Positions 6,914 to 15,222 of a DNA stretch of 38,792 nucleotides are shown here, in pieces. Location: contig JAFYYP010000039.1 of the NCBI GenBank assembly GCA_017557505.1, positions 1 to 38,792 of the forward strand. Direction: 5' to 3'. This DNA comes from Bacillota bacterium (GTDB taxonomy: Bacteria > Bacillota > Clostridia > Peptostreptococcales > Anaerovoracaceae). Numbering within the stretch: position 1 is the first letter of the stretch; each line of letters begins with the position of its first letter. The translations under genes were made by a program, and so were the position numbers. The notes under the pieces were generated by a model. The model saw only the letters and a list, made by a program, of their open reading frames with translations. It ran no database searches and was not told the DNA's origin.

Positions 6914-8239
6914 TCACCCCTCGCAAAGACAGGCGCCGTATTTCAGGCGCAGCCTGGTCTTTCTGTCGGAACGCTCGTACAGCGTCTTTTCGGTCTCTTC
7001 CATCAGTTCGCGCACGAACTCGCGCTTGTCCCCGTCCATCGCGTGATCGCTGTAGGCGGCCTCTTCCCAGATGCGGGCAGCTTCGGCATAGCGCTCGCCG
7101 TATTCGTCCGAGAGCATCGCAGCAGCGTCTTCCGTACACCGGGCGAACGGACGGTTCTCCGTCTTCATGCCGCAGGCCTGCAGCCAATCGACCGTGTGCC
7201 GGAACATCGCGCGGATGGCGGCCGCGTTGTCTTCGTCCGCAAAGGCGGCGCGCTTTTCTCTGGAACGTTTGCGTGCGCGGCTCACGAACAGGAAAGGCGC
7301 GAACGGAACGGTCAGGATCGCGACGACCGCAAGGAGCAGCAGTATGATCTTCAGCCAGTCGATGCGGTGCGGCCGGGAGATCTCCTGTTCAGCCTGCGTC
7401 TGATGCTCGAACTCGCGCTGATCCTGGGCGGCAGACGTGTCGATATTCGCTTCTTCTTCAGAGAGGCGCGATTCCTCATGGGTCTCGTTGACCCCCGCCG
7501 CCTGCGGCGGCTCCCACTTCGTGATCTGCATCATGGCCCGCCCCAGCTCGTCGCGCAGATGCTCGGAATAGTCTTCTACCGCTGCAGCCGGACGGGGTGC
7601 GATGACCAGCACGACGGCTGCGATCACGGCAAAGGCAAAGACCGGTACGGCGCCTGTGCGGAGTTCCGCTTTGGGGCCGGCGACCAGATACGCAAGGCAG
7701 GCGAACACGAACAGGTTGCGCCAGACGCCCGGCGTGACGCCGAAATATGCTTCAAACAGGACAAGCAGGAAGAACAGAACGACCGGAACGGCGCGGCTGC
7801 GTCCGGCGAGCGCGCAGACAGCGCCGAACAAAACCGCGGCGCACAGCAGCGCCAGACGCACGGCAGCGGTTTCTCCGGATGCCTGTTCGAAATACTCGTA
7901 AGCGTACGCGTTGCTCGCTTCGCTGAAGGCAAACAGCCGGTTGGCGAGTTCCATCGCGCCGGCGCGGACAGCAGGCAGCGCGACGAGCACCAGGCCGGCA
8001 CATAACGCAAAAACAACTGCCAGACCTGTGCCGGTCTTCTCCGGCAAGACTGTGCAGACGGCCAGCAGCGCCAGGCCGCAGAAAAACGCAGCTACGTCGA
8101 ACGTAAATCCGAACGTCCTGCTGGCAGCAAGCGCGAGCGCCGCGTAAAGCAGCGCAGCAGGAAGCAGCGCTGTCATAAGGGTCAGCGCTTTCGGCTTCGT
8201 TTCGACCGTATTGAGTTGCAAGGCTTCTGCGGTTTTCAT
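6914..8239 (-). CDS. TgpA-like membrane protein with DUF4129-type C terminus, no transglutaminase core
   Basis: A 441-residue membrane protein. About seven hydrophobic helices fill residues 20-220, followed by an extracytoplasmic Glu-rich region (about 225-300), one membrane helix (about 305-330) and a basic helical C-terminal domain. The last contains WLQACGMKTENRPFARCTEDAA, resembling the DUF4129 tail of TgpA proteins. In MoxR operons the gene after DUF58 usually encodes a TgpA membrane transglutaminase with a Cys-His-Asp core; no such core is seen. Gaps to its neighbours are 9 and 4 bases. The family assignment rests on topology and operon order. Confidence 0.65.
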   Translation of the reverse strand: MKTAEALQLNTVETKPKALTLMTALLPAALLYAALALAASRTFGFTFDVAAFFCGLALLAVCTVLPEKTGTGLAVVFALCAGLVLVALPAVRAGAMELANRLFAFSEASNAYAYEYFEQASGETAAVRLALLCAAVLFGAVCALAGRSRAVPVVLFFLLVLFEAYFGVTPGVWRNLFVFACLAYLVAGPKAELRTGAVPVFAFAVIAAVVLVIAPRPAAAVEDYSEHLRDELGRAMMQITKWEPPQAAGVNETHEESRLSEEEANIDTSAAQDQREFEHQTQAEQEISRPHRIDWLKIILLLLAVVAILTVPFAPFLFVSRARKRSREKRAAFADEDNAAAIRAMFRHTVDWLQACGMKTENRPFARCTEDAAAMLSDEYGERYAEAARIWEEAAYSDHAMDGDKREFVRELMEETEKTLYERSDRKTRLRLKYGACLCEG

Positions 8240-8248
8240 GCGGTGGTT

Positions 8249-9316
8249 CTATATCTCCAAAATGGATGGAATTTCAGCTTCGGAAGGCATCAGCAGGGTC
8301 ACAAGGCTTCCGTTGATGCTTAAGCTCTGCGCGTCGGGCGGCACGGCCGCGCTGACGATCACGACGTGCGCGCTGGGGGTCTCCAGCAGCAAGCGGAGCA
8401 GTTCGCCGCTCTCCGCTTCCCAGCCGACGGTCAGGAAATGCTCCTGCATCTCGTGCAGATCAAGTTCGTTCTCCACGCTCATCAGGACGAACTTTCCGTC
8501 CTCCGCGAACGCAGCCGTGTGGGCAAGGCCCTCGCTCACCAGCGCGTGTGAGACCGACAGGAAAGTCTCCGCCATGGCGTTCGCCGTCTCCGCGGGAACG
8601 GTCTCCTTTTCCATGCGCAGATTGCGGAAGATGAGCAGGATCTGCGTCGCGATGGGCAGGCCCAGTTCACGCAGCATCAGCTCGTCGGTCTTCTGAGACA
8701 GTTTCCAGTGGATCTGGCGGATCGGATCGCCGGGAATATATTCGCGGATCGCGAACGTCTCGCTCGGGTCGCTGCCGGGCTTGCTCTGCGAATATTTTTC
8801 GCTGTCCGACTGGACTGCTGTGTTGTCCGCAAGCACGGTCTGCAGCACGGACAGTTTCGGCTCGACCGTGACGTATTCCTCTTCGCAGGTGAGCGGCTCG
8901 CTCTGCCATAGGCCGAACAGATCCTGCACGCGCACCTCGGGGCGCAGGCGCAGCGTACCGCAGTGCGGCGTATCGACGTTCAGCACCCTCACGATCTCCC
9001 CGGAAAGCCCCGGCGCAAACCGCAATTCCGCCTGCGTCTGTTCGCCAGTCAGGCGGTTCTCGCAGAACACTTTACCCGCAGCGCAGGTAAACAATCCGGT
9101 CCCCTTTACGCCGACGGCCAGTTCTGTTTCCTTCGCCTGCGTGCTGAGCTGTGCGTTTTTGCTCCTGCGCACCGCAGCCATGATCGACAGCAGCGGCAGC
9201 AGAACAGATGCGATCAGCAGCGTCAGCGTGGCTGCGTTGTTTTCGAACAGCCAGAGCAGCGCGGCGCAGAGAAGCCATATGATCCATATTGCCCTTCGTT
9301 TCCTCATGGCGTTCAC
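8249..9316 (-). CDS. DUF58 domain protein of a MoxR operon
   Basis: A 355-residue protein with two N-terminal membrane helices (about 8-48) and the DUF58 signature REYIPGDPIRQIHWKLSQK followed by ELMLREL (about 195-220). DUF58 proteins regularly follow MoxR AAA ATPases and have a von Willebrand A-like fold; they are thought to be assembly or chaperone partners, with no enzymatic role established. The longest frame starts with GTG at 9314-9316; an ATG three codons inside (9307) is equally plausible, and neither has a clear Shine-Dalgarno match. It lies 6 bases after the MoxR stop. Confidence 0.88.
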   Translation of the reverse strand: MNAMRKRRAIWIIWLLCAALLWLFENNAATLTLLIASVLLPLLSIMAAVRRSKNAQLSTQAKETELAVGVKGTGLFTCAAGKVFCENRLTGEQTQAELRFAPGLSGEIVRVLNVDTPHCGTLRLRPEVRVQDLFGLWQSEPLTCEEEYVTVEPKLSVLQTVLADNTAVQSDSEKYSQSKPGSDPSETFAIREYIPGDPIRQIHWKLSQKTDELMLRELGLPIATQILLIFRNLRMEKETVPAETANAMAETFLSVSHALVSEGLAHTAAFAEDGKFVLMSVENELDLHEMQEHFLTVGWEAESGELLRLLLETPSAHVVIVSAAVPPDAQSLSINGSLVTLLMPSEAEIPSILEI

Positions 9317-9322
9317 AAAAGA

Positions 9323-10261
9323 TCAGCTGAGACTATCGGGAATTTCAACGGTCTTCAGAAGATCGTCGAGCACCTGCTGCGCCGTCGCGCCGGAAAGCCT
9401 CGCCTTCTGCGTCAGGATGAGACGGTGCGCACAGACGTCGTAGAGCACGGCCTGCACATCTCCGGGCACGACGTAGTCGCGGCCTTCGAGATAGGCGTGA
9501 GCCTTGGCCATGCGGTCGCAGAACAGCACGCCGCGCGGGCTGATGCCGATCTCGGTCAGCGGATGTTCGCGGGACGCCATGGAAAGCCGCGTCAGATAAG
9601 ACAGGATGCTCTCCTTCGACGTGACGCTGCGAGCTTCTTTCTGCATGCGCACGACGTCCGCGCGGGTCACGGACTGCTGCACGAGCTCGAGCGGGTCTTT
9701 TGTCTGGCGGGCCTTCAGCAGTTCCATCTGCGCGTCGAAATCGGGGTAGCCGATGGACAGGCGAACGAGGAAGCGGTCCATCTGCGCGTACGGCAGCGAC
9801 TGCGTTCCGGCCGTTCCGACGTTGTTCTGCGTCGCGATGACGATGAACGGCTCCTGCAGCGGATACGTATTGCCGTCCACGGTCACCTGACGTTCTTCCA
9901 TCGCCTCCAGCAGCGCGGACTGCGTCTTGCTGGACGTGCGGTTGATCTCGTCGCCGAGCAGCAGGTTCGTATCGTTCACCACGCCGGGCTTGTACGTAAA
10001 GGAACCGGTGTTCTTATCGTAGACGGAGAACCCGATGATGTCGCTGGGCAGCACGTCCGGCGTGAACTGCACGCGGTTGTACGTCAGGCCCAGCGTGCGG
10101 CTGAGCGCCAGCGCCAGGGTAGTCTTTCCGACGCCGGGCACGTCGTCCAGCAGGATGTGGCCGTCCGACAGGATCGCCATCAGGATCTTTTCGATCACGG
10201 CGCGCTTGCCGGAGATCGCCTTTTCCACTTCACAGATGATTTGTTCGAGTTCTCTGTTCAT
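9323..10261 (-). CDS. MoxR family AAA+ ATPase
   Basis: A 312-residue AAA+ ATPase with Walker A GVPGVGKTTLA (about 40-50), Walker B LLLGDEINR (about 99-107) followed by ALLEAMEERQVTV, sensor 1 IATQNN and an arginine-finger region MDRFLVR. The C-terminal lid contains SPRGVLFCDRMAKAHAYLEG, typical of MoxR. MoxR ATPases act as chaperones that load metals or assemble complexes, often with DUF58 and VWA partners, as here. It is the first gene of the minus-strand series leading down to eutB and has a recognisable sigma-A promoter. AAAAGG precedes the ATG. Confidence 0.93.
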   Translation of the reverse strand: MNRELEQIICEVEKAISGKRAVIEKILMAILSDGHILLDDVPGVGKTTLALALSRTLGLTYNRVQFTPDVLPSDIIGFSVYDKNTGSFTYKPGVVNDTNLLLGDEINRTSSKTQSALLEAMEERQVTVDGNTYPLQEPFIVIATQNNVGTAGTQSLPYAQMDRFLVRLSIGYPDFDAQMELLKARQTKDPLELVQQSVTRADVVRMQKEARSVTSKESILSYLTRLSMASREHPLTEIGISPRGVLFCDRMAKAHAYLEGRDYVVPGDVQAVLYDVCAHRLILTQKARLSGATAQQVLDDLLKTVEIPDSLS

Positions 10262-10300
10262 AACCTTTTCACCGTTCCGTTTGAATTACTGTAATAAATT

Positions 10301-10330
10301 ATTATATCATAGATTTACTTTCCCACGCAA
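10301..10330 (-). promoter_or_regulatory. Sigma-A promoter for the MoxR-to-eut series
   Basis: On the minus strand TTGCGT (10325-10330) and TATAAT (10301-10306) are separated by 18 bases, and the MoxR ATG lies 39 bases after the -10 box. It is the only clear promoter seen upstream of the ten-gene series ending in eutB, although internal promoters cannot be excluded. Confidence 0.7.
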
Positions 10331-10359
10331 AAGGGGGAGGACGTCAGAGTCCTCCCCTT
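10331..10359 (-). terminator. Terminator after the SLH 5'-nucleotidase-domain gene
   Basis: A 9-bp perfect stem (GGGGAGGAC/GTCCTCCCC) with a 6-base loop, extended by AAG/CTT pairs around a bulged G, is followed on the minus strand by a short CTTTT. It lies about 20 bases after the stop of the upstream gene and directly abuts the -35 box of the MoxR promoter. Confidence 0.75.
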
Positions 10360-10378
10360 CTTTATATGTCCTATGATG

Positions 10379-11806
10379 CTATTCGATCGCGTCAAGGGTA
10401 TTCTTGATATAGACCGTGGCCTGCGCGCGGGTCACGAGTTCGTCCGGACGGAACGTGCCGTCGGGGAATCCGCCCACGATGTCCGCCTTGGCCAGCTTTT
10501 CAATTTCATCCTTGAAGAAATAACCTTCGATATCGCTCAGCGCAACGTCTTTCTTTTCCTTATAGGACTCTTCCGTCAGAGTGCCGGAGAAATAGAACGC
10601 CATCTGGCCGCGGGTCACATTCGAGTTTTCCTCGCCTTCAAAGGGGCCGCCCTCGCCGAACGTTTCAGCGGGAACGATGCCTTCGGCAACGCAGTAATCC
10701 TCGTACGGCTGATACCAGGCGTCCCCGTCCTTCTTGCTGGCCTGGAAGTCGTAGCTGTCGCCCTTCTGCTTGCTGTGGAGCTGGGCCGCCATGACCATGA
10801 TCTGGGCATGGGTCAGGTAGCTGTCCGGGCGGAACGTACCGTCGGGGAAACCGCTGATGATAGCGCTGTCGAACGCCTTCAGCAGATAGTCTTCATACCA
10901 GGCGCCTTCCGGTACGTCAGAGAAGATCGCAGAAACGGGGATGCTGACCTCGATGCGGCCCTGCGCCTCGGCATAATCGCCGCCTACGCGGTTCTTCAGT
11001 TCTTCCTGCAGATACATCCAGACCACGTCGCGCACGACGGCAGTCGTGATGGAGCATCTCTCGTCCGCAGCGGCAGCTTCCTTGAATACGTAGGAAGAAT
11101 CCATGCCGTTGTAATTCGCGTTGCTCGTGATGACAGCATAGGTTGCCGCCTCATCGAACGCCTTGCCGTTCACTTCGGTGATGGTGACGCGGCCGACAGA
11201 TGCGGCTTTGCACCACGGATCCTTGTAGACCTCGCCTTTATCAAACGCCTTGTTGGCATCGACCGTATACTTCAGGCCGGATACCTGCATGAAGGACGCG
11301 CAGGCAGCTGCGGTCTCTTCTCTGTACGGCAGGCCCTGGGAAGCAGCTTCGAGCTGTTCCGCAAGCTGCGCGCCGGTCATGTAGACGACCGCGACTTTGT
11401 TGGGGTACGGCAGGACGTTGGCGAGCGTTTCCGCGTTGAACTTCCCTTCGGGGATATCCGCGCGGAGGTTGCCGCCGTTCCAGAGGGCTACCACGTTGTC
11501 CGCCTCAACGGCGATCTTGTTGTTGCCCGCAGTCACGACGTCTTCTTCGAAGTATTCGTCGATCTTGCCGGATACGGCGAACCAGCGCAGCGCGTCGGCC
11601 CACAGGTCGCCGAGGTTGGTCTCGCCTTTTCTGGCAACGTCGTCAGCGCCGCAGAGCGTCTGATCGGCGTAGGCTTCCAGAGTGTCGTCCAGTTCGATCT
11701 CGTTTCCGTGTGCGTCGATGAACGTCGAGGCAAAGACAGAAGACGCAAGACCGAAGACCAGACAGCATGCCAAAAGGATACTGAGCAGTTTTCTTGTTGT
11801 TTTCAT
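10379..11806 (-). CDS. Secreted SLH protein with a 5'-nucleotidase C-terminal domain only
   Basis: A 475-residue exported protein. The start at 11806 has ribosome site AGGAGA and gives a classic signal peptide (MKTTRKLLSILLACCLVFG, cleavage near ASSVFAS). Residues about 45-275 match the 5'-nucleotidase C-terminal substrate-binding domain: ETNLGDLWADALRW, WNGGNLRADIPEG and LPYPNKVAVVYMTGAQLAEQ. The metallophosphatase domain that normally precedes it is absent. Three S-layer homology units follow (about 295-475), two with SGFPDGTFRPDSYLT-type cores, the middle one less regular. It should be anchored to the cell-wall polymer and may bind nucleotides without hydrolysing them. Confidence 0.85.
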   Translation of the reverse strand: MKTTRKLLSILLACCLVFGLASSVFASTFIDAHGNEIELDDTLEAYADQTLCGADDVARKGETNLGDLWADALRWFAVSGKIDEYFEEDVVTAGNNKIAVEADNVVALWNGGNLRADIPEGKFNAETLANVLPYPNKVAVVYMTGAQLAEQLEAASQGLPYREETAAACASFMQVSGLKYTVDANKAFDKGEVYKDPWCKAASVGRVTITEVNGKAFDEAATYAVITSNANYNGMDSSYVFKEAAAADERCSITTAVVRDVVWMYLQEELKNRVGGDYAEAQGRIEVSIPVSAIFSDVPEGAWYEDYLLKAFDSAIISGFPDGTFRPDSYLTHAQIMVMAAQLHSKQKGDSYDFQASKKDGDAWYQPYEDYCVAEGIVPAETFGEGGPFEGEENSNVTRGQMAFYFSGTLTEESYKEKKDVALSDIEGYFFKDEIEKLAKADIVGGFPDGTFRPDELVTRAQATVYIKNTLDAIE

Positions 11807-11910
11807 AGTCGGTTCTCCTAAGTTCTTGTTTTGACTATACGTATTGCGGCTTCGTGCCTTATCCTGCAGCTTCATGCCGCAGATCGATTGACTTTTTCAG
11901 ATGCGCCGGT

Positions 11911-13092
11911 CTATCCGAACAGCGCGAGCAGCAGGCCTGCGGCCACTGCTGAGCCGATGACGCCGGCCACGTTCGGACCCATGGCGTGCATCAGCAGGAA
12001 GTTGGACGGATTGGCCTTCTGGCCCTCCACCTGGGATACGCGAGCGGCCATGGGCACGGCGGAAACGCCTGCCGAGCCGATCAGCGGGTTGATCTTGCCG
12101 CCGGACAGCTTGTACATCAGCTTGCCGATCAGCAGACCGCCTATCGTCGCGAAGATGAACGCCATCAGACCCAGGCCGATGATGGCCAGCGTCCGCACGT
12201 TCAGGAAGCGGTCGTAACGCGCCGTAGCGCCGACGGAGACGGACAGGAAGATCGTTACCGTGTTCATCAGGCCGTTCTGCGCGGTGTCAGAGAGTCTCGC
12301 CGTTACGCCGGTCTCACGCAGCAGGTTGCCCAGCATCAGGCAGCCGAGCAGCGGCGCGACAGACGGCAGCAGCAGGCACACGAAGATCGTGACCACGATG
12401 GGGAACAGGATCTTCTGTCTCTGCGAAACGGGCTTGAGCTGCTCCATGACGGTCGTGCGCTCCTTCTCCGTGGTCAGCGCCTTCATGATGGGCGGCTGGA
12501 TGAGCGGGATGAGCGCCATGTACGAGTACGCGGCGATCGCGATGGGCGCCAGATAGTCGGGCGCCAGGATGCTCGTCAGCCAGATGGCTGTCGGGCCGTC
12601 CGCGCCGCCGATGATGCCGATGGAAGCCGCCACGTTTGCGGGGAACTTCAGGATGAGCGCCATCAGGAACGCGGTGAAGATGCCGAACTGCGCCGCTGCG
12701 CCGAGCAGCAGCGATTTGGGGTTCGCGAGCAGCGGGCCGAAGTCCGTCATCGCGCCGACGCCCAGGAAGATGAGCGACGGATACAGGCCGATCTTGACGC
12801 CGATGTACAGGATGTCGAGCAGGCCTCCTTCATGGATGACCTCGCCCAGTCCCATGGCGCCTTCGATGTAGGCGTCCCACAGTTCGGGATGATACAGACC
12901 GCTTCCGGGCAGATTCGTCAGCAGCATGCCGAAGGCGATGCCGACCAGAAGCAGCGGTTCGTATTTTTTATGGATGCCCATGTAGAGCAAAATGCAGGCC
13001 AGGACGATCATGACCACCTGGCGCACGTCGGTCAGAAGCATAAAGCCGGACGTGCTCCAGAGCCTGCCTAAGATTGCAGATATTCCACCCAT
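11911..13092 (-). CDS. oadB: Na+-translocating decarboxylase beta subunit
   Basis: A 393-residue integral membrane protein with about nine to eleven helices, the normal size for OadB/MmdB/GcdB. Diagnostic stretches are IGIIGGADGPTAIWLTS, the conserved region carrying the essential aspartate, and HAMGPNVAGVIGSAVAAG near the C terminus. It decarboxylates carboxybiotin on the carrier and couples this to Na+ export. It is the last gene of the birA-oadA-oadG-carrier-oadB series, 10 bases after the biotin carrier. OadB, MmdB and GcdB cannot be told apart by sequence alone; the carboxyltransferase two genes upstream points to oxaloacetate. Confidence 0.95.
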   Translation of the reverse strand: MGGISAILGRLWSTSGFMLLTDVRQVVMIVLACILLYMGIHKKYEPLLLVGIAFGMLLTNLPGSGLYHPELWDAYIEGAMGLGEVIHEGGLLDILYIGVKIGLYPSLIFLGVGAMTDFGPLLANPKSLLLGAAAQFGIFTAFLMALILKFPANVAASIGIIGGADGPTAIWLTSILAPDYLAPIAIAAYSYMALIPLIQPPIMKALTTEKERTTVMEQLKPVSQRQKILFPIVVTIFVCLLLPSVAPLLGCLMLGNLLRETGVTARLSDTAQNGLMNTVTIFLSVSVGATARYDRFLNVRTLAIIGLGLMAFIFATIGGLLIGKLMYKLSGGKINPLIGSAGVSAVPMAARVSQVEGQKANPSNFLLMHAMGPNVAGVIGSAVAAGLLLALFG

Positions 13093-13102
13093 AGGCTCAC
13101 CT

Positions 13103-13495
13103 CTAGATGACCATCAGCACGTCGCCGGTGACGACGGTGGCACCCTTTTCCTTCGCGATCTGCTTGACAGTGCCGTCGGAAGGTGCCGCGATCTCGTTCT
13201 CCATCTTCATGGCTTCGATGATCATCAGCACGTCGCCGGCCTTGACCGCGTCGCCTACCGCCACGTTCACCTTCAGCACGGTGCCGGGCAGCGGGGACTT
13301 GACCTGGTTGCCCGGGGTCACGGGCAGAGGAATGGCAGAGTGTACCGTCTGCGGCGTCTGCTCCGCAGCAGGGACAGGCGCGGATACCGCAGGAGGCACG
13401 GGCGCCTTTGCTTCATATTCGTCGAGGAGCATGGCCTTGCCCTCTTCCACTTCCACTTCATAGACCTTTTTTCCAAGGCTCACTTTATATTTCAT
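13103..13495 (-). CDS. Biotin carrier protein of the Na+ decarboxylase
   Basis: A 130-residue biotinyl carrier. The N-terminal 25 residues (MKYKVSLGKKVYEVEVEEGK) form a short beta unit. A Pro/Ala-rich flexible linker (about 30-60) follows, then the lipoyl/biotinyl domain with the biotinylation motif IEAMKMENEI, the lysine being the attachment site. It carries CO2 as carboxybiotin from OadA to OadB. The start overlaps the end of oadG by 11 bases. In some relatives this domain is fused to OadA; here it is free-standing. Confidence 0.95.
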   Translation of the reverse strand: MKYKVSLGKKVYEVEVEEGKAMLLDEYEAKAPVPPAVSAPVPAAEQTPQTVHSAIPLPVTPGNQVKSPLPGTVLKVNVAVGDAVKAGDVLMIIEAMKMENEIAAPSDGTVKQIAKEKGATVVTGDVLMVI

Positions 13496-13838
13496 TGCTG
13501 CCTCCGTTCTCCGCGTCTACACGCCTGATGGAGAGAAATCTCAGTTCGTTCAGGGGTTTGCCCATGGCGTCCGCCACGATGGCCATCACCATAGCGGCGT
13601 CCTTCTCAGGGGTATCGTACAGTTTGACCCCTCCGGCGCTTCCGGGCGCTTCGGGAAAACCGAATTCGACGATCTCCTGCGTCTGCGGCGGTTCTGCCGC
13701 CCGCACGGGGGCCGGCGCTTCCGCTTTCGGCGTCGTAAACCGGTACAGCAGAACGACGATCACCATGAGCATCGTCAGCGCCGCAAATACGACGGCGATG
13801 CCCAGCAGCGAGTAAACCACTCCTGTTCCAATGCTCAT
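13485..13838 (-). CDS. oadG: Decarboxylase gamma subunit, OadG family
   Basis: A 117-residue small membrane subunit: one N-terminal membrane helix (VVYSLLGIAVVFAALTMLMV, about 7-31), then a Pro/Ala-rich cytoplasmic region. OadG links the peripheral carboxyltransferase to membrane-bound OadB. The start at 13838 is preferred because it overlaps the oadA stop as ATGA and is preceded by AAAGGAT; an upstream ATG at 13868 inside oadA would add ten charged residues before the helix. The C-terminal region (MVMAIVADAMGKPLNELRFLSI) resembles the conserved tail of clostridial OadG-like proteins. Confidence 0.85.
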   Translation of the reverse strand: MSIGTGVVYSLLGIAVVFAALTMLMVIVVLLYRFTTPKAEAPAPVRAAEPPQTQEIVEFGFPEAPGSAGGVKLYDTPEKDAAMVMAIVADAMGKPLNELRFLSIRRVDAENGGSNEI

Positions 13839-15205
13839 TCGTCTATCCTTTCTATGCTGTAGCTGCACATATTCTGTTCTTTGGCTTCGCGCTCTTCGAA
13901 GAATTTCTCGGCGACCGCAGGGAACGCGATGTAGCTGAGCACGTCTTCTTCGCAGTGGGCTTTGCTGCCCAGATAGGCTTCCGCCTTCGCGAACGCTTCT
14001 TCGTCAAGCGGGGTCACGACGGGTTCTTCTCCGTTCAGGACCTTCGCGCGTACTTCGGGATCGATGGGCGCGGGGGTCTTGCCGTATTCGCCGCGGCAGT
14101 ACGCCTTGATCTCCTTGGAGACCGTCTTGTAGCGTTCGCCGTTGATGACGTTCAGCACGGCCTGGGATCCGACGAGCTGCGACGTCGGCGTGACGAGAGG
14201 CGGATACCCCATGTCTTTACGCACGAGCGGCGTCTCCTTCAGCGCTTCCTGGAACTTGTCTTCCTGGCCGAGGCCCTTCAGCTGCGACAGCAGATTGGAG
14301 ATCATGCCGCCGGGCATCTGATAAGTCAGGCACTGCGTGTCTGTCGTGAGGGAGATCGGATTGAGGATGCCCTCTTCGAGGAAGTCCGCGCGCACCTTCT
14401 TGAAGTAGTCCGCGATCTCGAGCAGGATCTGTCCGTCGAGGCCTGCGTCCATGCCCATTTCCTTCAGGGCATAGTACAGCGTTTCGGTGGCGGGCTGCGA
14501 CGTGCCGCCGGACAGCGGCGAGATGGCGGTATCCAGCACGTCCGCGCCGGCTTCGGCGGCCTTCAGGCAGGACAGGAAAGCCATGCCCGCGGTGCAGTGC
14601 GTATGGATGATGACCGGCAGGTCCAGCGCGTCTTTCAGCGCGGCTGTCAGTTCGTAGGCGTTCTCCGGGGTCATGATGCCGGCCATGTCCTTGATGCAGA
14701 TCGACTTTGCGCCCATCGCTGCCATTTCCTTGGCGAGCTTGACGTACGCTTCGCGCGTGTGCACAGGGCTGGTCGTATAGGAGATGGCGCCTGATGCGTG
14801 AGCTCCGCATTCCACGGTCTCTTCGATGGCGACCCGCAGGTTGTCGACGTCGTTCAGGGCATCGAAGATACGGATGATGTCGATGCCGTTGCGCACAGCT
14901 GCGCGCACGAAGCGGCGCACGACGTCGTTGGGATAATGCGCATAACCCAAGATGTTCTGGCCTCTCAGCAGCATCTGCAGTTTCGTGTTCGGCATAGCCT
15001 TGCGGATCTTGCGGAGTCTCTCCCAGGGATCTTCGCCGAGGTAGCGCAGGCAGACGTCGAACGTCGCGCCGCCCCACATCTCAGCGGAGTAATAGCCGGC
15101 CTGGTCGATCTTGGGCAGGATCGCCTCGAATTTGCTGTAAGGCATCCTGGTCGCTACGAGCGACTGCTGGGCGTCCCGCAGGACGGTTTCTGTGAATCGG
15201 ATCAT
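13835..15205 (-). CDS. oadA: Carboxyltransferase subunit of oxaloacetate decarboxylase (OadA/PycB type)
   Basis: A 456-residue carboxyltransferase with the TIM-barrel motif set of OadA and pyruvate carboxylase: TVLRDAQQSLVATR at the N terminus, LRGQNILGY, IRIFDALND, the metal-site lysine region CIKDMAGI and HTHCTAGM. The C-terminal region (PGGMISNLLSQLKGLG to VNGERYKTVSKE) is the PycB conserved domain. No biotinyl domain is attached; the carrier is encoded two genes downstream. It transfers CO2 from oxaloacetate to biotin, the first step of Na+-pumping decarboxylation. It lies 17 bases after birA and overlaps oadG by four bases. Confidence 0.95.
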   Translation of the reverse strand: MIRFTETVLRDAQQSLVATRMPYSKFEAILPKIDQAGYYSAEMWGGATFDVCLRYLGEDPWERLRKIRKAMPNTKLQMLLRGQNILGYAHYPNDVVRRFVRAAVRNGIDIIRIFDALNDVDNLRVAIEETVECGAHASGAISYTTSPVHTREAYVKLAKEMAAMGAKSICIKDMAGIMTPENAYELTAALKDALDLPVIIHTHCTAGMAFLSCLKAAEAGADVLDTAISPLSGGTSQPATETLYYALKEMGMDAGLDGQILLEIADYFKKVRADFLEEGILNPISLTTDTQCLTYQMPGGMISNLLSQLKGLGQEDKFQEALKETPLVRKDMGYPPLVTPTSQLVGSQAVLNVINGERYKTVSKEIKAYCRGEYGKTPAPIDPEVRAKVLNGEEPVVTPLDEEAFAKAEAYLGSKAHCEEDVLSYIAFPAVAEKFFEEREAKEQNMCSYSIERIDE

Positions 15206-15222
15206 AGGCGTTTCTCCTTATG

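Noticed and set aside
11840-11905. Terminator between the oad operon and the SLH nucleotidase-domain gene
   Set aside because: An imperfect CTGCGGC/GCTGCAG hairpin is present, but no T-run follows on the minus strand.
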